Below are positions 1 through 8,138 of a stretch of 11,769 nt of DNA, in pieces. The notes under the pieces are model-generated. The model did no database searches. It was not told the origin of the DNA and was given only the letters and a program-made list of their open reading frames with translations. Location: assembly GCA_002478505.1 (NCBI GenBank), contig DLOP01000081.1, positions 1,803 to 13,571 of the forward strand, in the 5' to 3' direction. This stretch comes from Lachnospiraceae bacterium UBA7481 (GTDB lineage Bacteria; Bacillota; Clostridia; Lachnospirales; Lachnospiraceae). Within the stretch, counting starts at the first letter, position 1. Every line of letters starts with the position of its first letter. Both the position numbers and the translations under genes were made by a program.

Positions 1-873
1 ACGGTTCGTCTTTCCCTCCTTCAGCAGATCGGCCGCGATCGCCCCCATCATGGACGCATAGTAACGGTCCTTACAGGTAGGGGAGCCGCCTCGCTGCATA
101 TAGCCTAAGATGGTGGCACGCGTCTCTACGCCGGTCGCCGCCTCAATACGCCTTGCCATGGATGTGGAATGTCCGATCCCCTCTGCATTGATAATGATAT
201 GATGCTTCTTTCCCGCTTTCTTATTCTCTATGATATGATTGATAATGGACTGCTCATTATAATCATAATTTTCCGGAAGCAGGATATCTTCAGCGCCATT
301 GGCAACGCCGCACCACAACGCGATATATCCGGCATTCCGTCCCATAACCTCGATAATGCTGCAGCGTTCGTGGGAAGACGAGGTATCCCTGACCTTATCG
401 ATCGCCGCCATGGCAGTATTCACCGCCGTGTCAAATCCTATGGTATAATCCGTACATGCAATGTCCAGATCGATGGTTCCCGGAAGTCCGATGGTATTGA
501 TCCCCTCATGGGAAAGCTTCTGCGCCCCACGGTAAGAGCCGTCGCCGCCGATCACGACAATGCCGTCGATCCCATGCTTCCTGCAGATCTCCGCAGCCTT
601 CTTCACACCTTTCTCCGTCTTAAACTCCGCGCATCTTGCCGTACCTAAGATCGTTCCGCCCAATGCGATCGTCTCGGAAACGCTTTTTCTATCCATATCT
701 ATGATCTCTTCATTCAGAAGCCCCTGATATCCTTTTTTGATTCCTTTGACGTCCATTCCGTTAGCAAGCGCTTTCCTGACTACCGCCCGGATCGCCGCAT
801 TCATCCCCGGCGAGTCACCGCCGCTGGTCAGCACGCCTATTGTCTTGATCTCTTTCTTTTTTGCTTTTGGCAT
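1..873 (-). CDS. pfkA: ATP-dependent 6-phosphofructokinase (3' end cut off by window edge)
   Basis: Phosphorylates fructose 6-phosphate to fructose 1,6-bisphosphate, the committed cytoplasmic step of glycolysis. The 291 visible residues start MPKAKKKEIK; the family is about 320 residues, so roughly 30 C-terminal residues lie outside the window. Visible motifs are the nucleotide-binding GVLTSGGDSPGMNAAIR (13-29), GGDGSYRGA (109-117), the catalytic loop PGTIDLDI (131-138, base expected at D135), MGRNAGYIA (177-185) and GYMQRGGSP (257-265). Gly112 after the GGD motif, where PPi-dependent enzymes usually have Asp, argues for ATP as phosphoryl donor. The start ATG (871-873) is set by a strong TAAGGAGGG ribosome site at 881-889. 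The gene follows dnaE after 67 bp with no terminator hairpin between them, so co-transcription is likely. Oddity: the family's usual TIDND is TIDLD here. Identification is very secure. Confidence 0.97.
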   Translation of the reverse strand, partial: MPKAKKKEIKTIGVLTSGGDSPGMNAAIRAVVRKALANGMDVKGIKKGYQGLLNEEIIDMDRKSVSETIALGGTILGTARCAEFKTEKGVKKAAEICRKHGIDGIVVIGGDGSYRGAQKLSHEGINTIGLPGTIDLDIACTDYTIGFDTAVNTAMAAIDKVRDTSSSHERCSIIEVMGRNAGYIALWCGVANGAEDILLPENYDYNEQSIINHIIENKKAGKKHHIIINAEGIGHSTSMARRIEAATGVETRATILGYMQRGGSPTCKDRYYASMMGAIAADLLKEGKTNR

Positions 874-940
874 CAGAAGTCCCTCCTTATCTGTTATCAA
901 TAAACTATTCTAAAATATTTTGACGCATTTCGCAATCATT

Positions 941-3900
941 TTAATAAACCACCCTTACATTTTCTTTTCCGAGGATGTCTTCAAGCTGCCCCTGCAGTTC
1001 CCGGTCCGCATTGACCGAGCGGTTTGGCGGCAGGGTCAGTACCTTTTTCGTATCGGCAAAATAAAGCTTCACTGTGTCCTTTCCATCGGAAACATCCAAA
1101 AGTCCTTTCACTTTCCCAAATGCCTCCTCGTATCCCGCTTCGCTGGCAAACTGCAGCCAGAGGGTTCTGGCGATCTCCTCAAATGGTATCACCGTCTCGC
1201 AGATCAGTTTTCCGTCCTTATCCTCCTCCAGGGACACCCGTCCCTTGATAATCACCTTTGCGTCCTCCACCAGCTTCTGGGAATATGTCCGGTAAGCCTT
1301 GGGAAATACGATGACTTCCACGCTCCCCACCAGATCCTCCACCATCAGGAACGCCATTGCCTCATTCCGTTTTGTATACTGCATTCTTTTCGCTGTAATG
1401 ATCCCTCCGATGGATGTCTTAGCATTGTCCTCCACTTTGGCCGTACCGGTCTCCCCGTCCAGAGTGTCCTCATCATCCAGATAGAAATCCGTGGTCTTGG
1501 CGGAAATCATTTTATCCCACATACCGGCATAACTTTCCAGCGGATGGCCGCTGACATAAAACCCAAGCACTTCCTTTTCAAAGCCAAGGATCATCTCTTT
1601 AGGATATTCGCCCATTCCCTTGGGAAATGTAATATCAAAGGACTGCTTTTCCTCTTCCTGCGCGATATCAAACAAAGTCATCTGCCCGGTATAACCCTTT
1701 TTCTTGTCATTGCGCACATTGTCCATCACCTGAACGTACACACTCAGCATCTGCTTTCTTGTCCCCTCAAAGCTGTCCATCGCCCCCGCCTTGATCAGAC
1801 TCTCCACTGCGCGTTTATTCAGTTCAATGTGCGAAGTTCTTTCAATAAAATCCTTTAGGCTTCTATAATTGCCATGCCGCTGCCGTTCGGCCGAGATCTC
1901 CTCGATCACGTTATAGCCTACGCTTTTGATCGCCGTCAGCGCATACCGGATGCCCTGTCCCGTCACCGTAAAGCCGATGCCGCTTTCGTTGATATCCGGC
2001 GGAAGGATGGCGATCCCCATATTCCTGCAGGTCATGATATACCCTGATACTTTGGTAGGATGATCGATCACAGACGTGAGCAACGCCGCCATAAACTCCT
2101 GCGGATAATAATACTTTAAATATGCCGTCTGATATGCAACAACCGCATAACATGCCGCATGGGACTTATTAAAAGCATATTTTGCAAAATCCATCATCGT
2201 ATCATAGATACCGTCCGCCACCTTTGCGTCAATACCGTTTTTCACACATCCCGGCACCGGCTTCGGCAGATTTTCCTCCGGTGTTCCCTTGCTCCGTTCT
2301 TCCTGTATCTCACTTTCATTTCCATTGATAAAGATATCCCGTTCCTTCTGCATGACCGCAAGCTTCTTCTTGCTCATGGCGCGGCGCACATTATCGCTCC
2401 TGCCCATGGTATAGCCGCCAAGATCGCGCACGATCTGCATGACCTGTTCCTGATAAACGATACAGCCATAAGTGGGCTGCAGGATGGGTTCCAGTTCTTT
2501 GCAGGCATAACTGATATGCTCCGGATGATTTTTCCCGTCGATGTATTTCGGAATAAAATCCATGGGTCCCGGACGGTACAGGGAAACCCCGGCAATGATA
2601 TCCTCCAGATTGTGCGGCTTCAATTCCTTCATAAAGTTTTTCATGCCGCCGCTTTCTAACTGGAATACCCCCTCCGTCTTTCCGGTTCCCAGGGAATCCA
2701 ACACTCCTTTATCTTCCAGGTCCACATGATCCATATCCAGACGGATGCCCTGCATATCTTCCACATTCTTCACGGCGTCACGGATCACCGTCAGCGTCCG
2801 CAGTCCCAGAAAATCCATCTTTAACAATCCAAGATGCTCCAGCGTGGGCGCCGGATACTGTGTTGTGATCGCAGCATCGCTTCCTCTGCTCAATGGCACA
2901 AAATCATCCACATCACTTGGCGCGATCAATACCCCCGCCGCATGGATCGTCGTATGCCTCGGAAGACCTTCCAAACGTCTGCCCATTTCCACCAGCCTGT
3001 GAATTTCCTGATCCCCTTCATAGGCTTCCCTGAATTCCGGGTTCATTTCCAGCGCCTTATTGATCGTGATCCCCAGTTCTTTGGGAATCATCTTGGCGAT
3101 GGCATCCGCCCGCGCATAAGGAATATCCATTACCCTCGCAACATCGCGGATGACGTTTCTCGCCTGCAGCGTACCAAAGGCAACGATCTGCACCACCTTC
3201 TCCGCCCCATATTTCCTGCCTACATAATCTATGACCTCCTGCCTGCGTTCAAAGCAGAAGTCGATATCGATATCCGGCATGGACACACGCTCCGGATTTA
3301 GAAAACGCTCAAACAGAAGCTGATATCTGATGGGGTCGATATTCGTAATCTTCAGGCAGTACGCCACAAGACTTCCCGCCGCGCTTCCCCTGCCCGGACC
3401 CACCATGATTCCATTACTTCTGGCAAAATTGATAAAATCCCATACAATCAGGAAGTAGTCCACAAATCCCATGGTACGGATCGTATTTAACTCATACGTA
3501 AGACGCTCGCTTAACTGTTCCCAGGAATCGGAAGCATCCGCATCCGGTGCTTCATCAGATGCCACAGACCGTTTCCATTCCTCTGGATACCGTTCCTTTA
3601 ATCCTTCCTCACACAAATGCGTCAGGTAACTGAGAGAATCATAACCCTCCGGAACATCAAAATGTGGCAGCTTCGTCTTTCCAAATTCAATCTCCACATT
3701 ACAGCGTTCTGCGATTGCAGCCGTATTTTCTATCGCCTCCGCAGCATACGGAAACAATATCCGCATTTCATCTTCGCTCTTGACATAATACTGTCCGCCT
3801 TCATAACGCATACGGTCTTCATCCGTTACCTTCTTTCCGGTCTGGATGCAGAGAAGGATGTCATGTGCCTCCACATCCTCCGCGTAGGTATAATGCACAT

Positions 3901-4516
3901 CATTGGTGGCAACCAATGGAATCCCCAGCTCTTTGCTGAATTTCAACAGTTCGGTATTCACTGTCGCTTGCATCGGAATTCCATGATCCTGCAATTCCAG
4001 ATAATAATTGCCCTTTCCAAAAATACGCTCATGTTCTAAGATACATTCCCTTGCCTCTTCCAACATTCCTTTCTCTATGTAACGCGGCACTTCCCCCGCC
4101 AGACAAGCGGAAAGCGCGATGATCCCCTCGTGATACTTCTCAAGGACTTCCTTATCAACGCGGGGCTTATAATAATACCCTTCCGTAAATCCTCTGGATA
4201 CGATCTTCATCAGATTGGCATATCCCTGATTATTTTCTGCAAGCAGGATCAGATGGTGATAACGATCCTCACCCCCTGTCAGTTCTTTATCAAAGCGGGA
4301 ATTAGGCGCCACATAGACCTCGCAGCCGATGATTGGCTTGATTCCCTCCGCTTTTGCCGCCTCATAAAAGTCGATCGCCCCGTACATTACTCCATGATCC
4401 GTAATAGCAGCCGCCGTCATACCAAGCTCTTTCACCCGTTTTACATATTCTTTTATCTTATTTGAACCGTCCAGCAGGCTGTATTCCGTATGAACGTGAA
4501 GGTGTACAAATGACAT
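941..4516 (-). CDS. dnaE: DNA polymerase III subunit alpha (DnaE1 type)
   Basis: Family C DNA polymerase, 1191 residues, the usual full length for DnaE. It begins with a PHP domain: HLHVHTEYSLLDGS near residue 6, ITDHG near 39 and IIGCEVYVA near 63, with the metal-ligand histidines apparently kept. The palm follows, with GPGRGSAAGSL and then PDIDIDF (414-420), whose D415 and D417 match catalytic Asp401 and Asp403 of the E. coli enzyme. KMDFLGLRTL carries the third expected aspartate at D568. A tandem helix-hairpin-helix region and an OB-fold (about 1035-1080, with GGIITAKRMQYTKRN) lie toward the C-terminus. No 3'-5' exonuclease domain is seen, so this is not PolC. In Bacillota that carry PolC, DnaE extends primers, mainly on the lagging strand. 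The start ATG (4514-4516) follows an AAAAGAGAG ribosome site. pfkA lies 67 bp downstream. Confidence 0.98.
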   Translation of the reverse strand: MSFVHLHVHTEYSLLDGSNKIKEYVKRVKELGMTAAAITDHGVMYGAIDFYEAAKAEGIKPIIGCEVYVAPNSRFDKELTGGEDRYHHLILLAENNQGYANLMKIVSRGFTEGYYYKPRVDKEVLEKYHEGIIALSACLAGEVPRYIEKGMLEEARECILEHERIFGKGNYYLELQDHGIPMQATVNTELLKFSKELGIPLVATNDVHYTYAEDVEAHDILLCIQTGKKVTDEDRMRYEGGQYYVKSEDEMRILFPYAAEAIENTAAIAERCNVEIEFGKTKLPHFDVPEGYDSLSYLTHLCEEGLKERYPEEWKRSVASDEAPDADASDSWEQLSERLTYELNTIRTMGFVDYFLIVWDFINFARSNGIMVGPGRGSAAGSLVAYCLKITNIDPIRYQLLFERFLNPERVSMPDIDIDFCFERRQEVIDYVGRKYGAEKVVQIVAFGTLQARNVIRDVARVMDIPYARADAIAKMIPKELGITINKALEMNPEFREAYEGDQEIHRLVEMGRRLEGLPRHTTIHAAGVLIAPSDVDDFVPLSRGSDAAITTQYPAPTLEHLGLLKMDFLGLRTLTVIRDAVKNVEDMQGIRLDMDHVDLEDKGVLDSLGTGKTEGVFQLESGGMKNFMKELKPHNLEDIIAGVSLYRPGPMDFIPKYIDGKNHPEHISYACKELEPILQPTYGCIVYQEQVMQIVRDLGGYTMGRSDNVRRAMSKKKLAVMQKERDIFINGNESEIQEERSKGTPEENLPKPVPGCVKNGIDAKVADGIYDTMMDFAKYAFNKSHAACYAVVAYQTAYLKYYYPQEFMAALLTSVIDHPTKVSGYIMTCRNMGIAILPPDINESGIGFTVTGQGIRYALTAIKSVGYNVIEEISAERQRHGNYRSLKDFIERTSHIELNKRAVESLIKAGAMDSFEGTRKQMLSVYVQVMDNVRNDKKKGYTGQMTLFDIAQEEEKQSFDITFPKGMGEYPKEMILGFEKEVLGFYVSGHPLESYAGMWDKMISAKTTDFYLDDEDTLDGETGTAKVEDNAKTSIGGIITAKRMQYTKRNEAMAFLMVEDLVGSVEVIVFPKAYRTYSQKLVEDAKVIIKGRVSLEEDKDGKLICETVIPFEEIARTLWLQFASEAGYEEAFGKVKGLLDVSDGKDTVKLYFADTKKVLTLPPNRSVNADRELQGQLEDILGKENVRVVY

Positions 4517-4590
4517 AGTATCTCTCTTTTCTTTTCCGGCTTTTAATTGATAACTTTTTATTCTCTATTTTTATAATGTACCATATCCGC

Positions 4591-4730
4591 AGCGCACCAT
4601 TCGGAAAACCTTCGGTTTTCCTCATTCTCGGGCTTCGCCCTATGTTCGCTCCTGAAATTATATGTCGCTCGTAAGCAAGCTTCCGGCGGCATATAATTTC
4701 ACTCACTCACGCACTGCTCATTGCTTTCGC
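4591..4730 (-). repeat. Hairpin-rich leader, probable dispersed intergenic repeat
   Basis: The 5' region of dnaE (4517-4740) has no gene but is dense in palindromes. An 8-bp stem with 3-nt loop lies at 4603-4621 (GGAAAACC arms), a 4-bp GC stem with 3-nt loop at 4630-4640, and an 11-bp perfect inverted repeat (arms GAAATTATATG at 4654-4664 and 4690-4700) encloses a 25-bp centre. None of the stems is followed by a run of T on the minus strand, so they do not look like terminators. The layout resembles mobile palindromic intergenic elements (REP- or MITE-like) found in many copies in clostridial genomes. That class is an inference, because only one copy lies in this window. It lies between the predicted promoter and the start codon, so it would be transcribed in the dnaE leader. 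The outer limits are approximate. Confidence 0.5.
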
Positions 4731-4734
4731 GTAT

Positions 4735-4761
4735 ATTATACTATAGAAATGAAAAAGACAA
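4735..4761 (-). promoter_or_regulatory. Candidate dnaE-pfkA promoter
   Basis: A perfect -10 hexamer TATAAT lies at 4735-4740 on the minus strand. The best -35 match, TTGTCT, is at 4756-4761 with a short 15-bp spacer; shifting to a 17-bp spacer gives a weaker TTTTGT. The site lies directly after the terminator of the preceding transporter operon and in front of the dnaE leader, which is where a promoter is needed. Transcription from here would give a leader of roughly 210 nt that includes the hairpin element. Confidence 0.55.
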
Positions 4762-4797
4762 AAGTCTCTTTTACGAGCGTATGAAAATAAAAATACG

Positions 4798-4827
4798 AAA
4801 AAAACGCCCTGTCATCAGGAACGTTTT
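4798..4827 (-). terminator. Intrinsic terminator of the ABC-transporter operon
   Basis: On the minus strand, an AAAACG/CGTTTT outer stem and a CCTG/CAGG inner stem close an ATGA loop and are followed by seven T (4804-4798). There is a small asymmetric bulge (TT against G). It lies about 70 bp downstream of the small membrane-protein gene and separates the transporter operon from the dnaE promoter. The stretch 4828-4898 holds nothing else recognisable. Confidence 0.8.
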
Positions 4828-4898
4828 CTATCATAAGGCAGACCACCCCGCCTATCCGCTTATCTTATCAATCTTTCTCCGGCGCAGCCGCCCTGCCG

Positions 4899-5576
4899 TC
4901 ACGGATAATTCTGATAACGCCGGTTACGTCTCTGCCCAAGCAGGGCAAAAATGCCCCCTGCCGCAAACAGTATACCGCTATTTATTAGTTGTTCAATATA
5001 TGTCTGCAAATACAATTTCCGATAACTAATGTTTTCAAACATATAAGTGTACGGCGTGATGACCATAAAAGCATAAAACATCGCAACCGGCAGTATCACC
5101 AGCGCCGAACCTGTAAAATACGCCAGCCAGTAGGCAATCCCACAATACGCAAAGCATACGGCTGAAATAAAGATATAAAGAAAAACAAAGGTTTCCATAT
5201 CTTGAAATATCTTTCCATATATGAAATGAGGGGGAATCAACACCAGAATCCAGAATACATAACAGTCAAAGATGTCCGGCCACTTATTGCGCCTATTAAG
5301 ATACTCTATCTCCCTTCCCTCCTCCTCAAGATACCTTGAGAGCAGCCGGTACGGCCAGTACAGGCATATCGGAGGATACAGGAATAGTATCTCCGCAACT
5401 GCAGAGCCTTTTATGTAATCAATTCCATATCCTCCATATTCATAAGAACGCGACGCAATAAGATACAACGGCTGCAGAATATAAACCGCGATCAATGGAA
5501 GGAAAAAACCCTTTCCCATCATCCGGAATCTCTGTACCGCCCTTTTGATCCTGTCCGAAATGCTGTTTATCATCAT
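4899..5576 (-). CDS. Small ABC-2-like membrane protein, probable transporter permease subunit
   Basis: Predicted integral membrane protein of 225 residues with about six hydrophobic segments (near 24-42, 56-78, 101-120, 129-148, 150-175 and 198-214) and basic ends. Between segments 2 and 3 is a charged stretch, LEEEGREIEYLNRRNKWP (83-100), placed like the cytoplasmic coupling region of ABC-2 permeases. The family assignment rests on topology and operon position; no signature sequence was recognised. It lies 17 bp after the ATPase gene and is the last gene before the terminator at 4798-4827. The start is placed at the ATG at 5574-5576 because GGAGGT (5581-5586) sits correctly before it. The next ATG (5571-5573) is equally possible, while an in-frame TTG at 5595-5597 would lie upstream of that ribosome site. 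It probably forms part of the membrane channel with one or both large proteins upstream. Substrate unknown. Confidence 0.8.
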   Translation of the reverse strand: MMINSISDRIKRAVQRFRMMGKGFFLPLIAVYILQPLYLIASRSYEYGGYGIDYIKGSAVAEILFLYPPICLYWPYRLLSRYLEEEGREIEYLNRRNKWPDIFDCYVFWILVLIPPHFIYGKIFQDMETFVFLYIFISAVCFAYCGIAYWLAYFTGSALVILPVAMFYAFMVITPYTYMFENISYRKLYLQTYIEQLINSGILFAAGGIFALLGQRRNRRYQNYP

Positions 5577-5593
5577 CCTTACCTCCGTGCCGC

Positions 5594-6334
5594 TCAAAGT
5601 TTTTCAACTTTTCCGCTCCTCACCTTATGTATCACGCCAAGATATCCATTTTCCGCCGGTGAAAGGCTCCGGTCATAGTCCGCCGCCTCTGCAGACAAGG
5701 CCTCCTCCGTTCCGTTAAAAATAAACTTTCCACTGTCCATGATCAAGATATTATCACAGCAGGCAGTAACGTCCTCAACGATATGTGTTGACATCAGAAC
5801 CGTCTGCGTCCCCAGTGAACGGCAGATCTGCTTAAAGCTCATCCTTTCTTCAGGGTCAAGTCCCACCGTCGGTTCATCAAACACAAGTATGTCAGGGTTT
5901 CCTAAAAGAGCCTGCGCGATCCCTATCCTTCTTACCATGCCTCCTGACAATTCCCGACAGTAGGCTTCCACCCTGTCCGACATATGTGTGATCTCAAGTG
6001 TCCGCTCTATTTCCCGCTGTATCTCTGCGGAAGCTATGCCTTTGACCGTAGCAAAATAACGCATACATTCTTTTACCTTCATATCCCGGATCAGAGAGAA
6101 ATTCTGCGGAAGATACCCCACACGCACATCTTTCTTGGAAACATCCGTCTCTTCCCCGACCATGACGCGCCCTTTATAGTTCTCATATAGCCCGCAGATG
6201 CACCTGAACAGCGTCGTCTTTCCACATCCGTTGGGTCCGAGGATGCCGTTGATGCCATCGGGAATCGTCACCGTCAAGCTGTCCAGCACGCATTTTTTCT
6301 TAAAGGAAAATGTTAGTTCTTCTAATCTTATCAT
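5594..6334 (-). CDS. ABC transporter ATP-binding protein
   Basis: Cytoplasmic ATPase of an ABC transporter, 246 residues with a complete single nucleotide-binding domain: Walker A GPNGCGKT (33-40), Q-loop YLPQNF (Gln77), signature LSGGM (129-133), Walker B ILVFDE (149-154) with catalytic Glu154, D-loop GLD (158-160) and switch histidine His184 in MSTHIVED. It resembles the single-domain ATPases that pair with ABC-2 type permeases. A short C-terminal tail follows the ATPase core. The start is the ATG at 6332-6334, preceded by GGGAGGAG; an upstream in-frame start at 6376 lacks such a site. The 5' end overlaps the 3' end of the large permease gene by 35 bp, suggesting translational coupling. This is the only intact ATPase in the region, so it may energise both large membrane proteins. 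Substrate and direction of transport are unknown. Confidence 0.93.
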   Translation of the reverse strand: MIRLEELTFSFKKKCVLDSLTVTIPDGINGILGPNGCGKTTLFRCICGLYENYKGRVMVGEETDVSKKDVRVGYLPQNFSLIRDMKVKECMRYFATVKGIASAEIQREIERTLEITHMSDRVEAYCRELSGGMVRRIGIAQALLGNPDILVFDEPTVGLDPEERMSFKQICRSLGTQTVLMSTHIVEDVTACCDNILIMDSGKFIFNGTEEALSAEAADYDRSLSPAENGYLGVIHKVRSGKVEKL

Positions 6335-8060
6335 GATTCTCCTCCCACCATTCCATCGCTCTGTCATAAGAATCAAACTTCAATGCTCCAACTAGGGAAT
6401 AATACCCGTCCGAATAACTCGTTGTCTGTATTGCCATCGCTAAGGGCGGAGATGCTATGATTGAAGATCCGTACTCCTGAGGCGACAGTTCTCTCATTCC
6501 GCATATAGACACCACCTCCGACTCGGTATATTCCATGCCGGAATATATGACCTTGATTCCTTCCGGCGTCGTATAGGTCTGAAGATACCTGCTGCCCACC
6601 AGCGCCGGTCCATCGCAGTATCCTTCAAATTCCCTGACTTCGGAATTCCCATTCCCGGAAACCACGGCTGACGGCAGGGAACACTCCACCGGAATATCAG
6701 CAGTCACACGCACCGTGTAATAAGCTTCCGTCCTTAATGCCCTGTAATCCCACTCATCGTAGATCATATGATGCCCCGGAACGGGATAATATGGAAAGAA
6801 GGACGGCAGATAAAGCGCATATTCCGTCACATAAAAACTCTTGCCGGAGCCCGCGTAAGCAAAGCGTATCTCCTCTATGCCTTCCCCGCCGTAAACCGTG
6901 ATAAAATCGCCATCCCTTTCATAATCCATTTTTTGTCCGCCCTGATCCGTTACGGATAGCAGGCGGAATCCGTGAAAAAGAGTGAAGCGATATGCTTCCC
7001 GCAGCCTGCTCCCTTCCGTCAGCCGCACCGTGACTTCCGCCTTCAGCTGCCTGCCTACCTGCAGATCCATAACGTATGATTCGATCCCGAAATCCGCCGG
7101 TGTCTCGATCCACTCCCTTCCCGTATAATAATGTATACCATTGTTACTAGCATCATGTACTGAGGCCAAATCTCCATAAACAGGCATGCCGTCCGGAGAA
7201 AGATGGTACGCCAGACAGATGAGCGCTAACGCCATCGGCACAACTCCACGCAGCAGACGCTTTCTAACTGCCACGCAAAGCAACGCCACCATTAGAAAGA
7301 TCCAGAACAACACTCTCGCAAAACATCCGCTTCCCATAGGAAATATATGATAAAAATCAATGGGAAGAATCGGTACATATAAACACAGCAGATTGCCGAC
7401 CCTGTAAAAAAAATCCGTGATATCCGATACCAGCTGCAGGAATACAATAAAGCCACTATTAAAAACAAAGAATAATACAACGGAAACAGCTGCCGCAACG
7501 CTCCGGCTTCCCACAAACCCTGTCAACGCCCCCGCCAGCATCCAGAACAATGTCGGCAAGAGATCATAAAGTACCATGAGGCGGGTCAGATCGCCTAAAA
7601 AGAAGGTCCTAAGCTGCAGATCCGGCAGGGCAGCCCCAAAAAACACTGCGTATGCCAAAAAAGAGGATAACAGGACGCAGCCGCTGATTGTCAGCAGCAT
7701 GAAGCAATATCTGGAAGCCTTTCCAGTCCTCCCACAAGAGACATCCGCCGTCTCATCCCATCCCTTACTCCGCATCGTCATGACACAGTATAAAGCAAGG
7801 AAGTAAAATAAGACCGGCAGTATCCTGCAGAAGTGGAAATAATAAAGAAGCGATTCGGTAAGTATTTCTGTTGCGAAATCATTCACACCGGGCAGATGGT
7901 ATTGCTCCGCCAATTTATTTGTCTCAACTAAAGAATAACACACACAGCCGATTTTTATCACCAGAATAAGACAACTCAAGAAAAGAATCTTCCTATGTCT
8001 ATAAAACGCCCTGAACTCCGCCCAGCATATGCAGCTGTATAAACGTAATTTCTCCCGCAT
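6300..8060 (-). CDS. Large membrane protein: ABC-2-like permease with M1-peptidase-like ectodomain (copy 2)
   Basis: 586 residues. The N-terminal half has about seven hydrophobic segments (near 24-44, 72-94, 118-143, 160-183, 188-210, 247-265 and 272-287). A basic and polar stretch at 95-117 between segments 2 and 3 is placed like an ABC-2 coupling region. The rest (about 290-586) is soluble and probably outside the cell. Residues 325-460, including RFTLFHGFRLLSVTD and YLPSFFPYYPVPGHHM (417-432), resemble the beta-rich N-terminal domain of M1 aminopeptidases, as found in some permease/M1 fusions. No HExxH zinc site is present, so no peptidase activity is expected; the domain may bind a ligand. 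The ATPase gene overlaps the 3' end by 35 bp. GGAGG (8075-8079) lies an unusual 14 nt before the ATG. It is a paralog of the 8235-10019 gene. The domain calls are from memory of the families. Confidence 0.82.
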   Translation of the reverse strand: MREKLRLYSCICWAEFRAFYRHRKILFLSCLILVIKIGCVCYSLVETNKLAEQYHLPGVNDFATEILTESLLYYFHFCRILPVLFYFLALYCVMTMRSKGWDETADVSCGRTGKASRYCFMLLTISGCVLLSSFLAYAVFFGAALPDLQLRTFFLGDLTRLMVLYDLLPTLFWMLAGALTGFVGSRSVAAAVSVVLFFVFNSGFIVFLQLVSDITDFFYRVGNLLCLYVPILPIDFYHIFPMGSGCFARVLFWIFLMVALLCVAVRKRLLRGVVPMALALICLAYHLSPDGMPVYGDLASVHDASNNGIHYYTGREWIETPADFGIESYVMDLQVGRQLKAEVTVRLTEGSRLREAYRFTLFHGFRLLSVTDQGGQKMDYERDGDFITVYGGEGIEEIRFAYAGSGKSFYVTEYALYLPSFFPYYPVPGHHMIYDEWDYRALRTEAYYTVRVTADIPVECSLPSAVVSGNGNSEVREFEGYCDGPALVGSRYLQTYTTPEGIKVIYSGMEYTESEVVSICGMRELSPQEYGSSIIASPPLAMAIQTTSYSDGYYSLVGALKFDSYDRAMEWWEENHDKIRRTNIFL

Positions 8061-8074
8061 ATTAATTGGCTATT

Positions 8075-8079
8075 CCTCC
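8075..8079 (-). promoter_or_regulatory. Ribosome binding site with long spacing (copy 2 permease)
   Basis: GGAGG is 14 nt from the ATG at 8058-8060, longer than the usual 5-9. The other paralog shows nearly the same arrangement: GGGGAG ending 13 nt before its ATG at 10017-10019. The spacer sequences align (ATAGCCAATTAAT against ATAGCTGATCAAT), so the layout was inherited with the duplication. No closer in-frame ATG, GTG or TTG exists before a stop upstream, so the ATG was kept. Confidence 0.55.
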
Positions 8080-8109
8080 ACTTGCAATGCAACTTCCCTT
8101 TTAGTAAAC

Positions 8110-8138
8110 ATTATTGCGCGTACTTATACATATGTCAA
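8110..8138 (-). promoter_or_regulatory. Candidate promoter for the second transporter unit
   Basis: A consensus -35 TTGACA (8133-8138), a 17-bp spacer and AATAAT (8110-8115, five of six matches to TATAAT) lie on the minus strand about 50 bp before the copy 2 permease gene. Transcription would start near 8103 and give a leader of about 43 nt. The promoter sits at the downstream end of the ATPase remnant, so it may have arisen as that sequence decayed. Confidence 0.65.

Noticed and set aside
920..1858. A 312-residue open frame on the plus strand opposite dnaE
   Set aside because: It is antisense to a highly conserved region of dnaE, has no ribosome site, and its protein resembles no family. 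The same holds for the shorter plus-strand frames inside dnaE, pfkA, metK and the permease genes.
4603..4640. Terminators upstream of dnaE formed by the two short hairpins
   Set aside because: Neither hairpin is followed by a T run on either strand, and termination here would block dnaE.
4458..4706. An 82-residue minus-strand frame across the dnaE start and its leader
   Set aside because: It runs through the palindromic leader into dnaE in another frame, has no ribosome site, and its composition follows the hairpin arms.
4721..5029. A 102-residue plus-strand frame over the operon terminator and small permease end
   Set aside because: It covers the terminator hairpin and the antisense of a coding region and has no family resemblance.
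5577..5597. TTG start for the small permease at 5597
   Set aside because: The strong GGAGGT at 5581-5586 would lie inside the coding region, and two ATG codons follow it at correct spacing.
6335..6376. Longer N-terminus for the ATPase, starting at 6376
   Set aside because: The extra 14 residues lie before the conserved start of ABC ATPases and overlap permease coding more deeply, while GGGAGGAG sits directly before the ATG at 6334. The remnant copy keeps the same start.
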